DNA from: Bacteroidales bacterium UBA1195
GTDB taxonomy: Bacteria; Bacteroidota; Bacteroidia; Bacteroidales; WCHB1-69
Length of the DNA: 18,784 nt
Direction of reading: 5' to 3'
NCBI GenBank assembly: GCA_002309855.1
Contig: DBYD01000052.1
Location: 1 to 18,784 of the forward strand
How positions within the stretch are numbered: the stretch's first letter is position 1; every line of letters begins with the position of its first letter. Under the pieces are notes generated by a model. That model saw nothing but the letters and a program-made list of their open reading frames with translations. It ran no database searches and was not told where the DNA came from. Below are positions 6,591 through 16,248 of this stretch, one piece after another. The translations under genes were made by a program, and so were the position numbers.

Positions 6591-8279
6591 ATGACAAAAG
6601 GAATAATATTTAAAATATTGAATTACAGACATATTGTGGGCATCCTCGCCTACGTGGCGCTCTTTTCCGCCGCCTGCCACCGCCATGTGCCGGAGGAGGA
6701 AGAGCCATCGGTGATGAAAAGCACGGTTCCGATGGAGAGCCGCCAGATGGATCAGCATGACCGGTTCGATTTCCAAACGTTGGACACCTCCGCATTTTAC
6801 CTCGGGGAAATCGGCCGGATGCAGGGTTTCGTCAAAGTGGACGAGACCGCGGCGCAATGCCTGAAAGGGCGCTTTTTCCCGGTTGATTCCACGGAATGGA
6901 CCAGCCCTGTCGCCTTTGAACTCCTTTACACGGATGGTGACTACCTGTTCCGTTCCGGCACCAAGGAGCTGACCCTGCGCTTCAACGTAACCTACAGCCC
7001 TCTGTTCCTGACCGGAACCTTCTACACCACCCTGCTGAAATTCGACCCACAGCCGGTCTCCTTGGAAAAATACGAGACCCCATTTTTCACCACCTACCAC
7101 TCCACCCGGAACATGCTGCTGGACGAACCTGAAGAGCTGCCTTACCAAATCCGGAAGGATGTGGTCTACGGCCGGGCGAAAGGCTATTGGGTCTCCAATC
7201 CCGAAAATGAAGACAAGTTCGCAAAGATTATTGCAAAAAGCATCTTGAAAACATTCAGGGAAAAGGAGTTGGATCTCACCATGGACATCTACTCACCCGA
7301 AGACTCCATGCCTGTACACCCGCTGATTCTCTTCATCCACGGCGGCGCCTTCTACATCGGGGACAAAGGGGCGGAAACAATGGCCGTATGGTGCAGGCAC
7401 TTCGCACAGCTGGGTTACGTGACCGCCTCTATCAACTATCGTATGGGCTTTAAACCCAACAAGCTTTCCATCCAACAGTGCGGATATGGGGCGGTGCAGG
7501 ATGCGCACGCCGCATTGCGCTACCTGACGGCAAATGCCAAGACTCTCGGCATTGACACCAGCTGCATTTTCCTTGCCGGCACCAGTGCCGGCGCCATCAC
7601 CGCGCTTGCCACCGCCTTCTGGACTCCGGAGAACCGACCAGACTTCATAGTAGAGAATAACTTTGAAAACCGCCTTGGCGGTCTGACCTCCTCCGGCAAC
7701 AGCGACTCCGTCCGTTTCCGTATCCGTGCGTTGGCCAACATGTGGGGCGCCCTCTATGATTTGGGCGAACTGGAGGGACAACAGATCCCGGTCATCTCCT
7801 TTCACGGCACAGCTGACTACATTGTGCCCTATGACGAAGGTATTCCTTTCACCACATTGGGGGACAAACTATTTGACAAGATGTACGGATCTTATGCCAT
7901 CCACCGTAAGCTGAACCGGCTCGGAGTCCGCAACGAGATGTATCCTCTGGAAAAATCCGGCCATTCCCCATATCAGGACAAGAAGGGACGGCCTAACGAA
8001 TGCTACTATTACATCCAGTCCCACATACAGGAATTTTTCAAGCAGGAGCTGCTGCATACGGGGAGCATCCGCCGTGTGAAAAGCCAGTACTTCACCATGG
8101 ACCAGCCGGACATCCGGATCATCCACTGGAAGGCGGAGGGCGGATTCATCCTCCGATGTGAAGGAAGGAATGTGCAGGTGGTATGGCGCAAGGACTGCCC
8201 CATCCACCGGCTGACCGCCTCCGGCCTGCGTGAAAACGGCACCGCATTCACCAAGACAATTCTCATTAAAAACAAATAA
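6591..8279 (+). CDS. Lipoprotein with alpha/beta hydrolase (carboxylesterase-like) domain
   Basis: 562 residues from the ATG at 6591; an in-frame TTG at 6558 would spoil the signal peptide. A hydrophobic stretch ends in lipobox FSAAC (C29), so it is a membrane-anchored lipoprotein. Residues about 45-195 look beta-rich and match nothing I recognise. An alpha/beta hydrolase of the carboxylesterase/BD-FAE type follows: oxyanion motif HGGAF (H250), nucleophile elbow GTSAG (S332), acid in GTADYIVP (D409) and histidine in SGHSPY (H458). All triad residues are present, so activity is expected on an ester in the periplasm or at the cell surface. A beta-rich tail (about 485-562) ends in TKTILIKNK, faintly like a type IX sorting domain. 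The macroglobulin gene starts 11 bases after its stop, so the two are almost certainly co-transcribed. Confidence 0.85.
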   Translation: MTKGIIFKILNYRHIVGILAYVALFSAACHRHVPEEEEPSVMKSTVPMESRQMDQHDRFDFQTLDTSAFYLGEIGRMQGFVKVDETAAQCLKGRFFPVDSTEWTSPVAFELLYTDGDYLFRSGTKELTLRFNVTYSPLFLTGTFYTTLLKFDPQPVSLEKYETPFFTTYHSTRNMLLDEPEELPYQIRKDVVYGRAKGYWVSNPENEDKFAKIIAKSILKTFREKELDLTMDIYSPEDSMPVHPLILFIHGGAFYIGDKGAETMAVWCRHFAQLGYVTASINYRMGFKPNKLSIQQCGYGAVQDAHAALRYLTANAKTLGIDTSCIFLAGTSAGAITALATAFWTPENRPDFIVENNFENRLGGLTSSGNSDSVRFRIRALANMWGALYDLGELEGQQIPVISFHGTADYIVPYDEGIPFTTLGDKLFDKMYGSYAIHRKLNRLGVRNEMYPLEKSGHSPYQDKKGRPNECYYYIQSHIQEFFKQELLHTGSIRRVKSQYFTMDQPDIRIIHWKAEGGFILRCEGRNVQVVWRKDCPIHRLTASGLRENGTAFTKTILIKNK

Positions 8280-8290
8280 TTCCAACTGCC

Positions 8291-11200
8291 ATGAAACTCT
8301 GGAAACTATTTCTTCTGACCTGCGGCATGACCATGCTGCTTGCTGCATGTAACCGGCAACGGGAAACCATCCCGTCCATGGATTTCGCCACATACATTTC
8401 CGCCTACACGGGCGGCAGCATCGCCTCGGAAGATGCCGTCCGCATCGTGTTCGCCCAGGATATGGAAACTGCGGAACCCGGCAAAACAATTGAAAAAAAG
8501 GTGTTTTCCTTCTCCCCCTCCATTAAGGGGCACGCCTTTTGGGAAAACAGCCATACCATTGCCTTTGTACCTGACAGTGGGGCGCTGAAACAGGGAAAAA
8601 TCTACAACGCCAAATTTCACCTGTCCGAATTCTTCCCCGTCACACGAAAACTGCGCCGCTTCCCCTTTAGTTTTCACGTGCAGCAGAAGGAGTTCTCCAT
8701 GAAGCTGCTCCCCATGGAGGTAACAACAGCGACCCCAGATGAGGTGACCCTGCGCGGCCAGCTGGCCTTCAACGAGCCGGTACGGACAAAAGATGTTAAA
8801 AAGATGCTCCGCATCAAAGGGAAGTACAGCAGCATCGTATTCCCCGAGACGGAAAAATCCACCCTATTCGAATTCACAGTCAATGGTATCGAAAAATCGG
8901 ACAAACCACAACAAATCCAACTCATCGCCGACGGAAAACGGATAGGAATAAAGGAGAAATGCACCGTGGAGGCGGAGATTCCCATGCGGAACAAGTTCGC
9001 CTTTCTAACGTACGAAAACATCTCTGCACCGGAAAACGGCATTGTGCTGGTGTTCAGTGAACCAGTCTCCACAGAACAGGATCTGCGCGGCCTGATTGAG
9101 CTGCCGATGATGCCCTCCGCCACTATGCAGGTGAAGGAAAATGTGGTGGAAATCCACTATGAGGAGCCGACCGGCATCGACAGCATGCCGCTCCGCATAG
9201 CGGGGAGCCTGCAAAGCAGCACCGGCCGTCGCTTGCGGGAAGAGATGCAGCTGCAGGTGAAAACCATGCCGCTGGCACCACAACTGGCTCTGCTCAGCGA
9301 AGGGGTCATCCTGCCTGATGCGGAGAATCTTAAACTTAACTTCAAGGCTGCGAGCCTGCAGGCTGTGGATGTGGAGGTAATCCGGATATATCAGCGCAAT
9401 GTATTGTCATTCCTGCAAGTCAACAAGTTGGACGAAGAAGAGGACATCAGGCGGGCGGGACGTCTTGTTTACCGCCAGAAACTTCAGCTGAACCCGCCTA
9501 TGTCCAGTGTCAACGCATGGCACAACTATGCTGTGGATTTGGGGCGCATCATCCGTCAGGAGGAGGGTGCAATCTACCGGGTCAGACTCTCATTCCGACG
9601 GGAATATGCCACCGCCCCTTTCCACCGGTCTTCCGAAACTGTGACCGGAAACAGCGGCATGACCACACTTGATCCAACCATAAGCGCAGATGATGAAGCG
9701 GCATGGGATGAGGTCAACAGCTATTACACCTATTTCGGATACCCCTACGAAGACATTTACTATTATGATGACTACCACTGGAGGGATCGTGATAACCCCT
9801 ACACTGCCAGCTACTATATGGCCAACCGCAGCGTTTCGACCAACCTGCTTGCCTCCAACCTCGGCATCATGGTTAAGGCCAACGATAACGGGAAATACTG
9901 GGTTGTGGTCAACGACATCCTGACCGCCGAACCGGTGCGCGGTGCCGGTATCAGCCTCTATAACCTGCAGCTGCAGCCTGTCGCCTCGGGCAAGACCGAC
10001 CATAAAGGCATTGCGGAACTGGAGACATCGGCCAAACCGTTCATTGCAGTGGCCACCAAGGGAAAACAGAGCAGCTACCTGCGGCTGGTGGAGGGGGAGA
10101 ACAACTCCTACTCGCGGTTTGATGTCAGCGGCGAAAAGAACAGCAACGGACTCAAAGGCTTCCTTTATGGGGAACGTGGTGTATGGCGGCCTGGTGACAC
10201 GCTCCATCTGACCCTGATTCTGGAAGACAGGAACCACCGGATTCCTGAGAACCATCCGGCCAGTCTGGAGATTTTTAATCCACGCGGCCAGTTCCACATA
10301 CGCAAGGTGAACCCCTCCTCCGTGGACGGTTTCTACACCTTCGCGATACCAATCCCATCCGATGCCCCGACCGGCCTTTGGAACGCTTATGTCCATGTAG
10401 GGCAGGCCACATTCCACAAGAGCCTGCACATTGAGACCGTCAAGCCGAACCGGCTGAACATCGACTTGCGCCTACCGGACACGCTGCTGAACATACGCAA
10501 CGCCACAAACGCATCCCTACATGCCGCATGGCTTACCGGCGCCATCGCCTCAAAAATGCAGGCGCAGGTTGAGATGCAGACCTCCAAAGCGCGTGTGCCG
10601 GTGAAAGGATTTGAGAAATATGTGTTCACCAACCCGCTGGCGGACGCCTCCCCGCAAACCGTCATGATTTTTGACGGCAAACTCTCTGAGACAGGCAATG
10701 CCCAAATAACAATACCAGCCATGGCCTCCGGACAACTTCCAGGAAAAATCAGGGCACAATTTGTCTGCCGCGTTACCGAACCGGGTGGCGATGCAAGCGT
10801 CATTAGCAAAAACGCCATCCTCTCGCCCTATGCCGCATACGTTGGCATCCGCAGCAACCTTTCAAGCATCTACCCCTATGTGGAGACCAACACTGACCAC
10901 AGGTTCGACATTGTAACGGTTTCAGAAAACGGCAAATTGATGAACCGCAGTAACCTTACATATTATATTTACAAGATAGACTGGTCATACTGGTGGGAAA
11001 ATGATGAGGCGTTGAGCAACTACATCAACAACACCAACGCGAAGGTGGTTAAATCGGGCAGAATCAACACTACCAACGGAAAAGCCTCCATCCCCTTCCG
11101 GGTAGACTATCCGGAATATGGCAAATACCTGATTTTCATTAAGGATCAAGGCGGACATGCCACCGGCTGCCTCTTCAATGTGGACTGGCCATCATGGAGA

Positions 11201-13846
11201 GGCAATCCCGATACCAAAAATCCCTCTGCAGTGCAGATGCTTACATTCTCGCTTGACCAACCGGAATACAAGGTCGGGGACGAAGTGCTGGTGACCATTC
11301 CAAAGATCCAGTCAGGCATAGCCTTGGTTTCCATTGAAAACGGTTCGGAAGTTATTGACATGCACCGCGTGAAAATCAATAAGGATGGCATAACCAATTT
11401 CCGTTTCAAGGTCACAGAGGAGATGACACCGAATGCATATGTCCAGATCAGCGTGCTCCAGCCGCACAGACTGACCGTCGACAATATGCCTATCCGCCTG
11501 TACGGGGTGGAACCCTTCACCGTAACAGACCCGAAAAGTATGCTCACACCAAAAATCACTTGTCCGAAAGTGATCCGTCCGCAACAGCCGTTCAATGTCA
11601 AGGTCAAGGAAAACAGCGGCCGACCCATGACCTACACCTTGGCGGTAGTGGACGAGGGCCTGCTCAGCCTTACCCGTTTCAAGACTCCCGACCCGTGGAA
11701 GAAATTCCATACACGGGAGGCACTGGGCATACGCACTTGGGATGTATACAACAACGTGGTGGGCGCCTTTGCTGGAAAATATGCCAGGATGTTCAGCATT
11801 GGCGGTGATGAGAATCTGGAACTCTCACCAGCCAAGGCCAACCGTTTCACACCGGTAGTGCGTTTTATCGGCCCCTTCACCCTGAAAAAGGGGGAGACAA
11901 AAAATCATACCATCACCCTTCCGCAATATGTCGGTGCTGTGCGGGTCATGGTGGTTGCCGGCCACGATGGCGCCTACGGTTCGGCTGAACAAACCACAAC
12001 GGTCCGCACCCCGCTGATGCTGCTCCCCACCCTGCCGAGAGTGCTTAGTGTGAACGAAAGTATAGAACTTCCTGTCAATGTGTTTGCCATGGAACCTTCC
12101 GTCAAGGAAGTGACCCTGAAAGTGAGCACAACCGGCAAAGCAGGTGTAAAAGGGGCGGCCACGCAAAAGATCAACTTCAGCCACACCGGTGACAAAATGG
12201 CCTATTTCACCCTTGAAACCGGCAAACTGACCGGAACTGAAAAAATCACCATAACCGCTACCGGCAACGGGCATACCGCCAAAGAGGTGGTGGAGATAGA
12301 AATCCGCAACCCCAATCCACTGCTTACACATACCACATCAGTGCTTATTGACAAGCAGAAAACCGCCACACTGCCATACCAACTGCAACAAGGCGGCAAA
12401 GAGAGCCTGCTGCAACTGGAGGTGGCAACCCTGCCATCCCTGAATATCACCAGTCAGTTCGACTTTCTGGAAAACTACCGCCATGCATGTAGCGAACAAT
12501 TGGTTTCCAAAGCCTTACCGCTACTCTTCAAGGAACATTTCGTCACTCTGACTGAGACAGATAAAAAGGAAATTGCCGCCTCAATCGAATCCGCTGTCAG
12601 CAACCTCTACGCCAGACAGCAGCCGTCAGGCGGATTCTCCTACTGGCCTGGCGAACGGCAGGTCTCCGACTGGCTGACATCCTATGTGGGCCACCTGCTG
12701 ATTCTGGCTCGGGAAAAGGGCTATGAAGTAAACCAGAATGTATACAACAAGTGGCTTGGCTATCAGCGGAAAGCCGCCCAAAACTGGCAGATGAAACGCA
12801 AAAATGCGGCCGGATACAGCTTTACGCAATCCGATCTGGAACAGGCCTACCGCCTCTATACCCTCGCTTTGGCGGGTAAGGCGGAGACCGGTGCCATGAA
12901 CCGGCTGAAGGGTCAAACCGGCCTTTCACTGCAAGCCCGCTGGCGGCTGGCCGCCGCATACGCCATTTCAGGCAAAAAGCAAACGGCACTTAATCTCATC
13001 CAAAGCGCTTCCACCACCGTACCTACATACACCTCCGACAATAGCACCTTCGGTTCCTCACTGCGGGATGAGGCGATGATTCTGGAGACCATGATACTGA
13101 CCGACCAACGTAAAGAGGCTTTCCAACAGGCACGGCTTATTGCCAAAGAGATGCAGGGTGAACCGCTGTACAGCACCCATTCCTCCGCCTACGCCATTAT
13201 GGCCATTGCACAACTTTACGACCGGTTTGACAATGGAATGGAGTTCGCATGGTCACAATACGACAACGCAGAAAACAAAGTCAGCAGTGGCAAGGCCGCT
13301 TACCATAAGAACCTGCCGCTGAAGAACCTTTCCGGAAAAGTTACGGTACAGAACAATGGAAAAGGCACCATTTACGCTTCGCTTTACCAGCGTAGCCGTC
13401 CGCTGACAGATACCGCTGCAGCACGCCAAAAGAACATTGCGCTACAGGTAAGTTACACGGACATGTCAGGCAAAGCCATCAGTCCGAACCAGCTGCAGCA
13501 GGGAACAGATTTCAACGTTACCATACGTGTCTCCAACCTCCACCCGAGCCAGGTGTTCAGAAATGTGGCGCTGACATATATCCTGCCATCCGGCTGGGAG
13601 GTGGTCAACGAACGGTATCTGGATGGATATGAAACCTCTGCAACGGGTTTCTCCTACCAGGATATTCGGGATGACCGTGTCTTCACCTATTTCGACCTTC
13701 CATTGCGAGGCAACCTGGAGGTACGGCTACGCCTGCGTGCATCCTATTGCGGCCGTTTCACACTGCCGGCTATCAAATGCGAAGCGATGTATGACCCGAA
13801 GTCCTATGCCCGCACCGCAGCAGGCAACGTCCTTGTGACCCGCTGA
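8291..13846 (+). CDS. Bacterial alpha-2-macroglobulin lipoprotein with CSEQ thioester
   Basis: 1851 residues, longer than E. coli YfhM (about 1650). The signal peptide ends in lipobox LLAAC (C20). The protein continues as a chain of macroglobulin (Ig-like) domains. Recognisable blocks are the MG2-type GERGVWRPGDTL (about 628-640), the A2M-domain core AVVDEGLLSL (D1121) followed by FKTPDPWKKF, and the GPF-TLKKGE-x-LPQYVGAVRVMVVA stretch (about 1190-1220). The thioester motif CSEQ (C1400-Q1403) starts the helical thioester domain, and a C-terminal receptor-binding-like MG domain lies at about 1690-1851. The Cys and Gln needed for the thioester are both present, so it should trap attacking proteases covalently. 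A Tyr/Asp-rich insertion lies at about 474-515. The stop codon overlaps the pbpC start, the known pairing in which the macroglobulin is thought to guard the periplasm while PBP1C repairs peptidoglycan. Confidence 0.95.
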   Translation: MKLWKLFLLTCGMTMLLAACNRQRETIPSMDFATYISAYTGGSIASEDAVRIVFAQDMETAEPGKTIEKKVFSFSPSIKGHAFWENSHTIAFVPDSGALKQGKIYNAKFHLSEFFPVTRKLRRFPFSFHVQQKEFSMKLLPMEVTTATPDEVTLRGQLAFNEPVRTKDVKKMLRIKGKYSSIVFPETEKSTLFEFTVNGIEKSDKPQQIQLIADGKRIGIKEKCTVEAEIPMRNKFAFLTYENISAPENGIVLVFSEPVSTEQDLRGLIELPMMPSATMQVKENVVEIHYEEPTGIDSMPLRIAGSLQSSTGRRLREEMQLQVKTMPLAPQLALLSEGVILPDAENLKLNFKAASLQAVDVEVIRIYQRNVLSFLQVNKLDEEEDIRRAGRLVYRQKLQLNPPMSSVNAWHNYAVDLGRIIRQEEGAIYRVRLSFRREYATAPFHRSSETVTGNSGMTTLDPTISADDEAAWDEVNSYYTYFGYPYEDIYYYDDYHWRDRDNPYTASYYMANRSVSTNLLASNLGIMVKANDNGKYWVVVNDILTAEPVRGAGISLYNLQLQPVASGKTDHKGIAELETSAKPFIAVATKGKQSSYLRLVEGENNSYSRFDVSGEKNSNGLKGFLYGERGVWRPGDTLHLTLILEDRNHRIPENHPASLEIFNPRGQFHIRKVNPSSVDGFYTFAIPIPSDAPTGLWNAYVHVGQATFHKSLHIETVKPNRLNIDLRLPDTLLNIRNATNASLHAAWLTGAIASKMQAQVEMQTSKARVPVKGFEKYVFTNPLADASPQTVMIFDGKLSETGNAQITIPAMASGQLPGKIRAQFVCRVTEPGGDASVISKNAILSPYAAYVGIRSNLSSIYPYVETNTDHRFDIVTVSENGKLMNRSNLTYYIYKIDWSYWWENDEALSNYINNTNAKVVKSGRINTTNGKASIPFRVDYPEYGKYLIFIKDQGGHATGCLFNVDWPSWRGNPDTKNPSAVQMLTFSLDQPEYKVGDEVLVTIPKIQSGIALVSIENGSEVIDMHRVKINKDGITNFRFKVTEEMTPNAYVQISVLQPHRLTVDNMPIRLYGVEPFTVTDPKSMLTPKITCPKVIRPQQPFNVKVKENSGRPMTYTLAVVDEGLLSLTRFKTPDPWKKFHTREALGIRTWDVYNNVVGAFAGKYARMFSIGGDENLELSPAKANRFTPVVRFIGPFTLKKGETKNHTITLPQYVGAVRVMVVAGHDGAYGSAEQTTTVRTPLMLLPTLPRVLSVNESIELPVNVFAMEPSVKEVTLKVSTTGKAGVKGAATQKINFSHTGDKMAYFTLETGKLTGTEKITITATGNGHTAKEVVEIEIRNPNPLLTHTTSVLIDKQKTATLPYQLQQGGKESLLQLEVATLPSLNITSQFDFLENYRHACSEQLVSKALPLLFKEHFVTLTETDKKEIAASIESAVSNLYARQQPSGGFSYWPGERQVSDWLTSYVGHLLILAREKGYEVNQNVYNKWLGYQRKAAQNWQMKRKNAAGYSFTQSDLEQAYRLYTLALAGKAETGAMNRLKGQTGLSLQARWRLAAAYAISGKKQTALNLIQSASTTVPTYTSDNSTFGSSLRDEAMILETMILTDQRKEAFQQARLIAKEMQGEPLYSTHSSAYAIMAIAQLYDRFDNGMEFAWSQYDNAENKVSSGKAAYHKNLPLKNLSGKVTVQNNGKGTIYASLYQRSRPLTDTAAARQKNIALQVSYTDMSGKAISPNQLQQGTDFNVTIRVSNLHPSQVFRNVALTYILPSGWEVVNERYLDGYETSATGFSYQDIRDDRVFTYFDLPLRGNLEVRLRLRASYCGRFTLPAIKCEAMYDPKSYARTAAGNVLVTR

Positions 13847-16128
13847 TGGCACCGCCGCTGAAAGGCCACCGGTTTCTTTGGCAGCAGCCGTTGCACCGAC
13901 AGCGGCAGGTGGGTTTTTGGCTGATTGTGGCGGTGGTGGGAATCTCCTTTATCAGGATGCTGCCCGATCCGCTCTTTCAGGTGCCATATACCACCGCCGT
14001 ATATGACAGGAACGGACAACTGCTGGGCGCACGCATCGCGGCGGATGACCAATGGCGTTTTCCACCTGGTGATTCCGCCCTGAACCCCAAATATGTGACC
14101 GCACTCATCCGCTATGAGGACAAACGCTTTTACCGGCACTGCGGCATCGATTTCCTTGCACTGGGCAGGGCCGTCAGGCAAAACATTCAGCGCAACCGGA
14201 TAATAAGTGGTGCAAGCACTCTCACCATGCAGACCGTCCGGCTGGCACGGAACCGGCCACGCACCTTTTGGGAAAAGGGGGTGGAGATGTTGTGGGCCTT
14301 CCGTATGGAACTTTCCTACAGCAAAGAGGAGATTCTGCAACTGTATGCCGCCCATGCACCATTTGGAGGTAATGTGGTCGGGTTGGAGGCTGCCTCCTGG
14401 CGCTATTTCAACCATGGCACAGAAGAGCTTTCGTGGGCGGAAGCGGCCCTGCTGGCGGTACTGCCAAACTCCCCCGCACTGATCCATCCCGGCAAGAACA
14501 ACCGATTGCTCAAAAACAAACGGGACCAATTACTGTCCCGCCTCAAAGAGGAACATTGCCTGAACGAAGCGGAATGGCAGCTGGCACTGGAGGAGGATTT
14601 GCCGACATCCCTCCATGCCCTGCCCCAACTGGCCCCTCATCTGGTCGCCCATTTCCACAATACCAGTCCCGGACAACAAATCCGGAGCAGCATAGACGCC
14701 GACATACAGCAACAGGTGGAACAGGCGGTGGAACGGTGGAGCGGAAAGCTGGCACCGGCCCTGATACGCAACATGGCGGTGGTGGTGGTGTCGGTACGCA
14801 ACAGCCAAGTGATAGCCTATTGCGGCAATGTGCCGGATGACAAGCAAAGCGGCCATGTGGACATTATCCGCGCACCAAGAAGCAGCGGAAGCATCCTCAA
14901 GCCGTTCCTGTACGCAACGGCTTTGCAGGAGGGTGTCATCCTGCCCCATACACTGCTGCCCGATGTTCCGGTGAACCTGAACGGTTTTTCCCCGCACAAT
15001 TTCAACTACATGTATGACGGTGCGGTGCCGGCCGACCAGGCGCTTTCCCGTTCACTTAACGTACCGATGGTGCTGCTTTTGCGGCAATACGGCGTGGCAA
15101 AATTCCACAGTTTTCTAAAATCGGCCGGTTTCACCACTCTGACCCGCAGCCCGGAAGATTACGGACTTTCGCTGATTCTGGGCGGTGGTGAAGTGACCTT
15201 GTGGGAACTGGCCCAAGCCTATACCGCCATGGCAAACGCCATAACCGGGGGCTCGCAACAGACACTTCGCCTCTCCGATGCGGAACCGTCGGAACGCTGG
15301 AAAAAACCTCCATTCACGCAGGCGGCAGCCTGGCTCACCTTTTTGGCGCTGAAGGAGCTGAACCGTCCGGAGGAGATTGACTGGAAGGAAATTCCCTCCA
15401 TGCAGACCATCGCCTGGAAAACAGGCACCAGTTTCGGATTCCGGGACGCATGGGCGGTAGGCGCCACCCCGGAATATGTGGTGGCGGTATGGGTGGGCAA
15501 CGCCACAGGCGAAGGCAACGCCTCCCTGATTGGGGCACATACCGCCGGACCGCTGATGTTCGAAGTGTTCAACTTCCTGCCGCGCAGCCGTTGGTTCACC
15601 CGCCCGCAACGCGGTTTTGTCCGAACTGAAATATGTCGGCAATCAGGGCATCTCAAGGGGCGTTTCTGTACCGAAACGGAAACCATGGATATCTGCCCGA
15701 AAGGACTGTTTACTGATGCCTGCCCGTACCACCAACCTGCCAAGGAGGCCGACGGTGAGGCCCGTTCCATTTTCCGTCTGCCGCCGGCATGGGGTTGGTA
15801 CTACCAGCAGAAGCATCCCGAATATGCGGCCTCATCCAGCAGTACGAAACCGACCGCTCCACACATGCCAATGCAGTTTATCTATCCGACCGGAAATTTC
15901 GCCAGGGTCAGCCTGCCCAAACAGTGGGACGGTTCCCCAGGACAAATCACTTTGGAACTGGTTCATGAACAGAGCGATGCCATGGTTTTCTGGCATGTGG
16001 ACGGTGCCTACCGGGGCTCAACGCAGTACATCCATAAACTGAGTCTGCACCTTGAACCCGGCACACACCACATCACCACCATTGATGCGGAGGAACACCG
16101 GCTGGACATCACGATAGTGGTGGAGTGA
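13846..16128 (+). CDS. pbpC: Penicillin-binding protein 1C, bifunctional transglycosylase/transpeptidase
   Basis: 760 residues with a cytoplasmic N-terminus and one transmembrane helix (about 22-39). A GT51 glycosyltransferase domain (about 60-230) carries the catalytic Glu in YEDKRFYRHCGID (E91) and the GASTLTMQ motif. The transpeptidase domain has SxxK as S349-I-L-K352, SxN as S403-L-N405 and KTG as K525-T-G-T, so both activities look intact. The last 80 residues, after a linker rich in Ser and Thr, form the BiPBP_C domain that marks class 1C proteins. It polymerises glycan strands and cross-links stem peptides at the outer face of the inner membrane. The ATG overlaps the macroglobulin TGA by one base (TGATG), so translation is probably coupled. 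No terminator was recognised in the 120 bases that follow. Confidence 0.96.
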   Translation: MAPPLKGHRFLWQQPLHRQRQVGFWLIVAVVGISFIRMLPDPLFQVPYTTAVYDRNGQLLGARIAADDQWRFPPGDSALNPKYVTALIRYEDKRFYRHCGIDFLALGRAVRQNIQRNRIISGASTLTMQTVRLARNRPRTFWEKGVEMLWAFRMELSYSKEEILQLYAAHAPFGGNVVGLEAASWRYFNHGTEELSWAEAALLAVLPNSPALIHPGKNNRLLKNKRDQLLSRLKEEHCLNEAEWQLALEEDLPTSLHALPQLAPHLVAHFHNTSPGQQIRSSIDADIQQQVEQAVERWSGKLAPALIRNMAVVVVSVRNSQVIAYCGNVPDDKQSGHVDIIRAPRSSGSILKPFLYATALQEGVILPHTLLPDVPVNLNGFSPHNFNYMYDGAVPADQALSRSLNVPMVLLLRQYGVAKFHSFLKSAGFTTLTRSPEDYGLSLILGGGEVTLWELAQAYTAMANAITGGSQQTLRLSDAEPSERWKKPPFTQAAAWLTFLALKELNRPEEIDWKEIPSMQTIAWKTGTSFGFRDAWAVGATPEYVVAVWVGNATGEGNASLIGAHTAGPLMFEVFNFLPRSRWFTRPQRGFVRTEICRQSGHLKGRFCTETETMDICPKGLFTDACPYHQPAKEADGEARSIFRLPPAWGWYYQQKHPEYAASSSSTKPTAPHMPMQFIYPTGNFARVSLPKQWDGSPGQITLELVHEQSDAMVFWHVDGAYRGSTQYIHKLSLHLEPGTHHITTIDAEEHRLDITIVVE

Positions 16129-16248
16129 CCGCATCTATGATGCTGACAAACCATACCACCGGACAAACCACACAATAACCCATCCAATAATACGTTAAAC
16201 AGCACAGATTCTATAACATTCTTTTTCAAACAATATAGACAAGGGACT

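Noticed and set aside
9590..10429. A 279-codon open frame on the minus strand inside the macroglobulin gene
   Set aside because: Antisense to a well-supported coding region with MG motifs; the composition (Val/Gly/His-rich) is that of a complementary-strand shadow.
13804..14529. A 241-codon open frame on the minus strand at the start of pbpC
   Set aside because: It is antisense to the GT51 domain with its catalytic Glu and GASTLTMQ motif; no independent motif or promoter supports it.
16129..16248. Possible promoter or terminator between pbpC and the MalY-like gene
   Set aside because: I found no exact TAnnTTTG and no stable hairpin with a T-run; TATAACATTCTTTTTC is only a weak resemblance, so nothing is annotated here.
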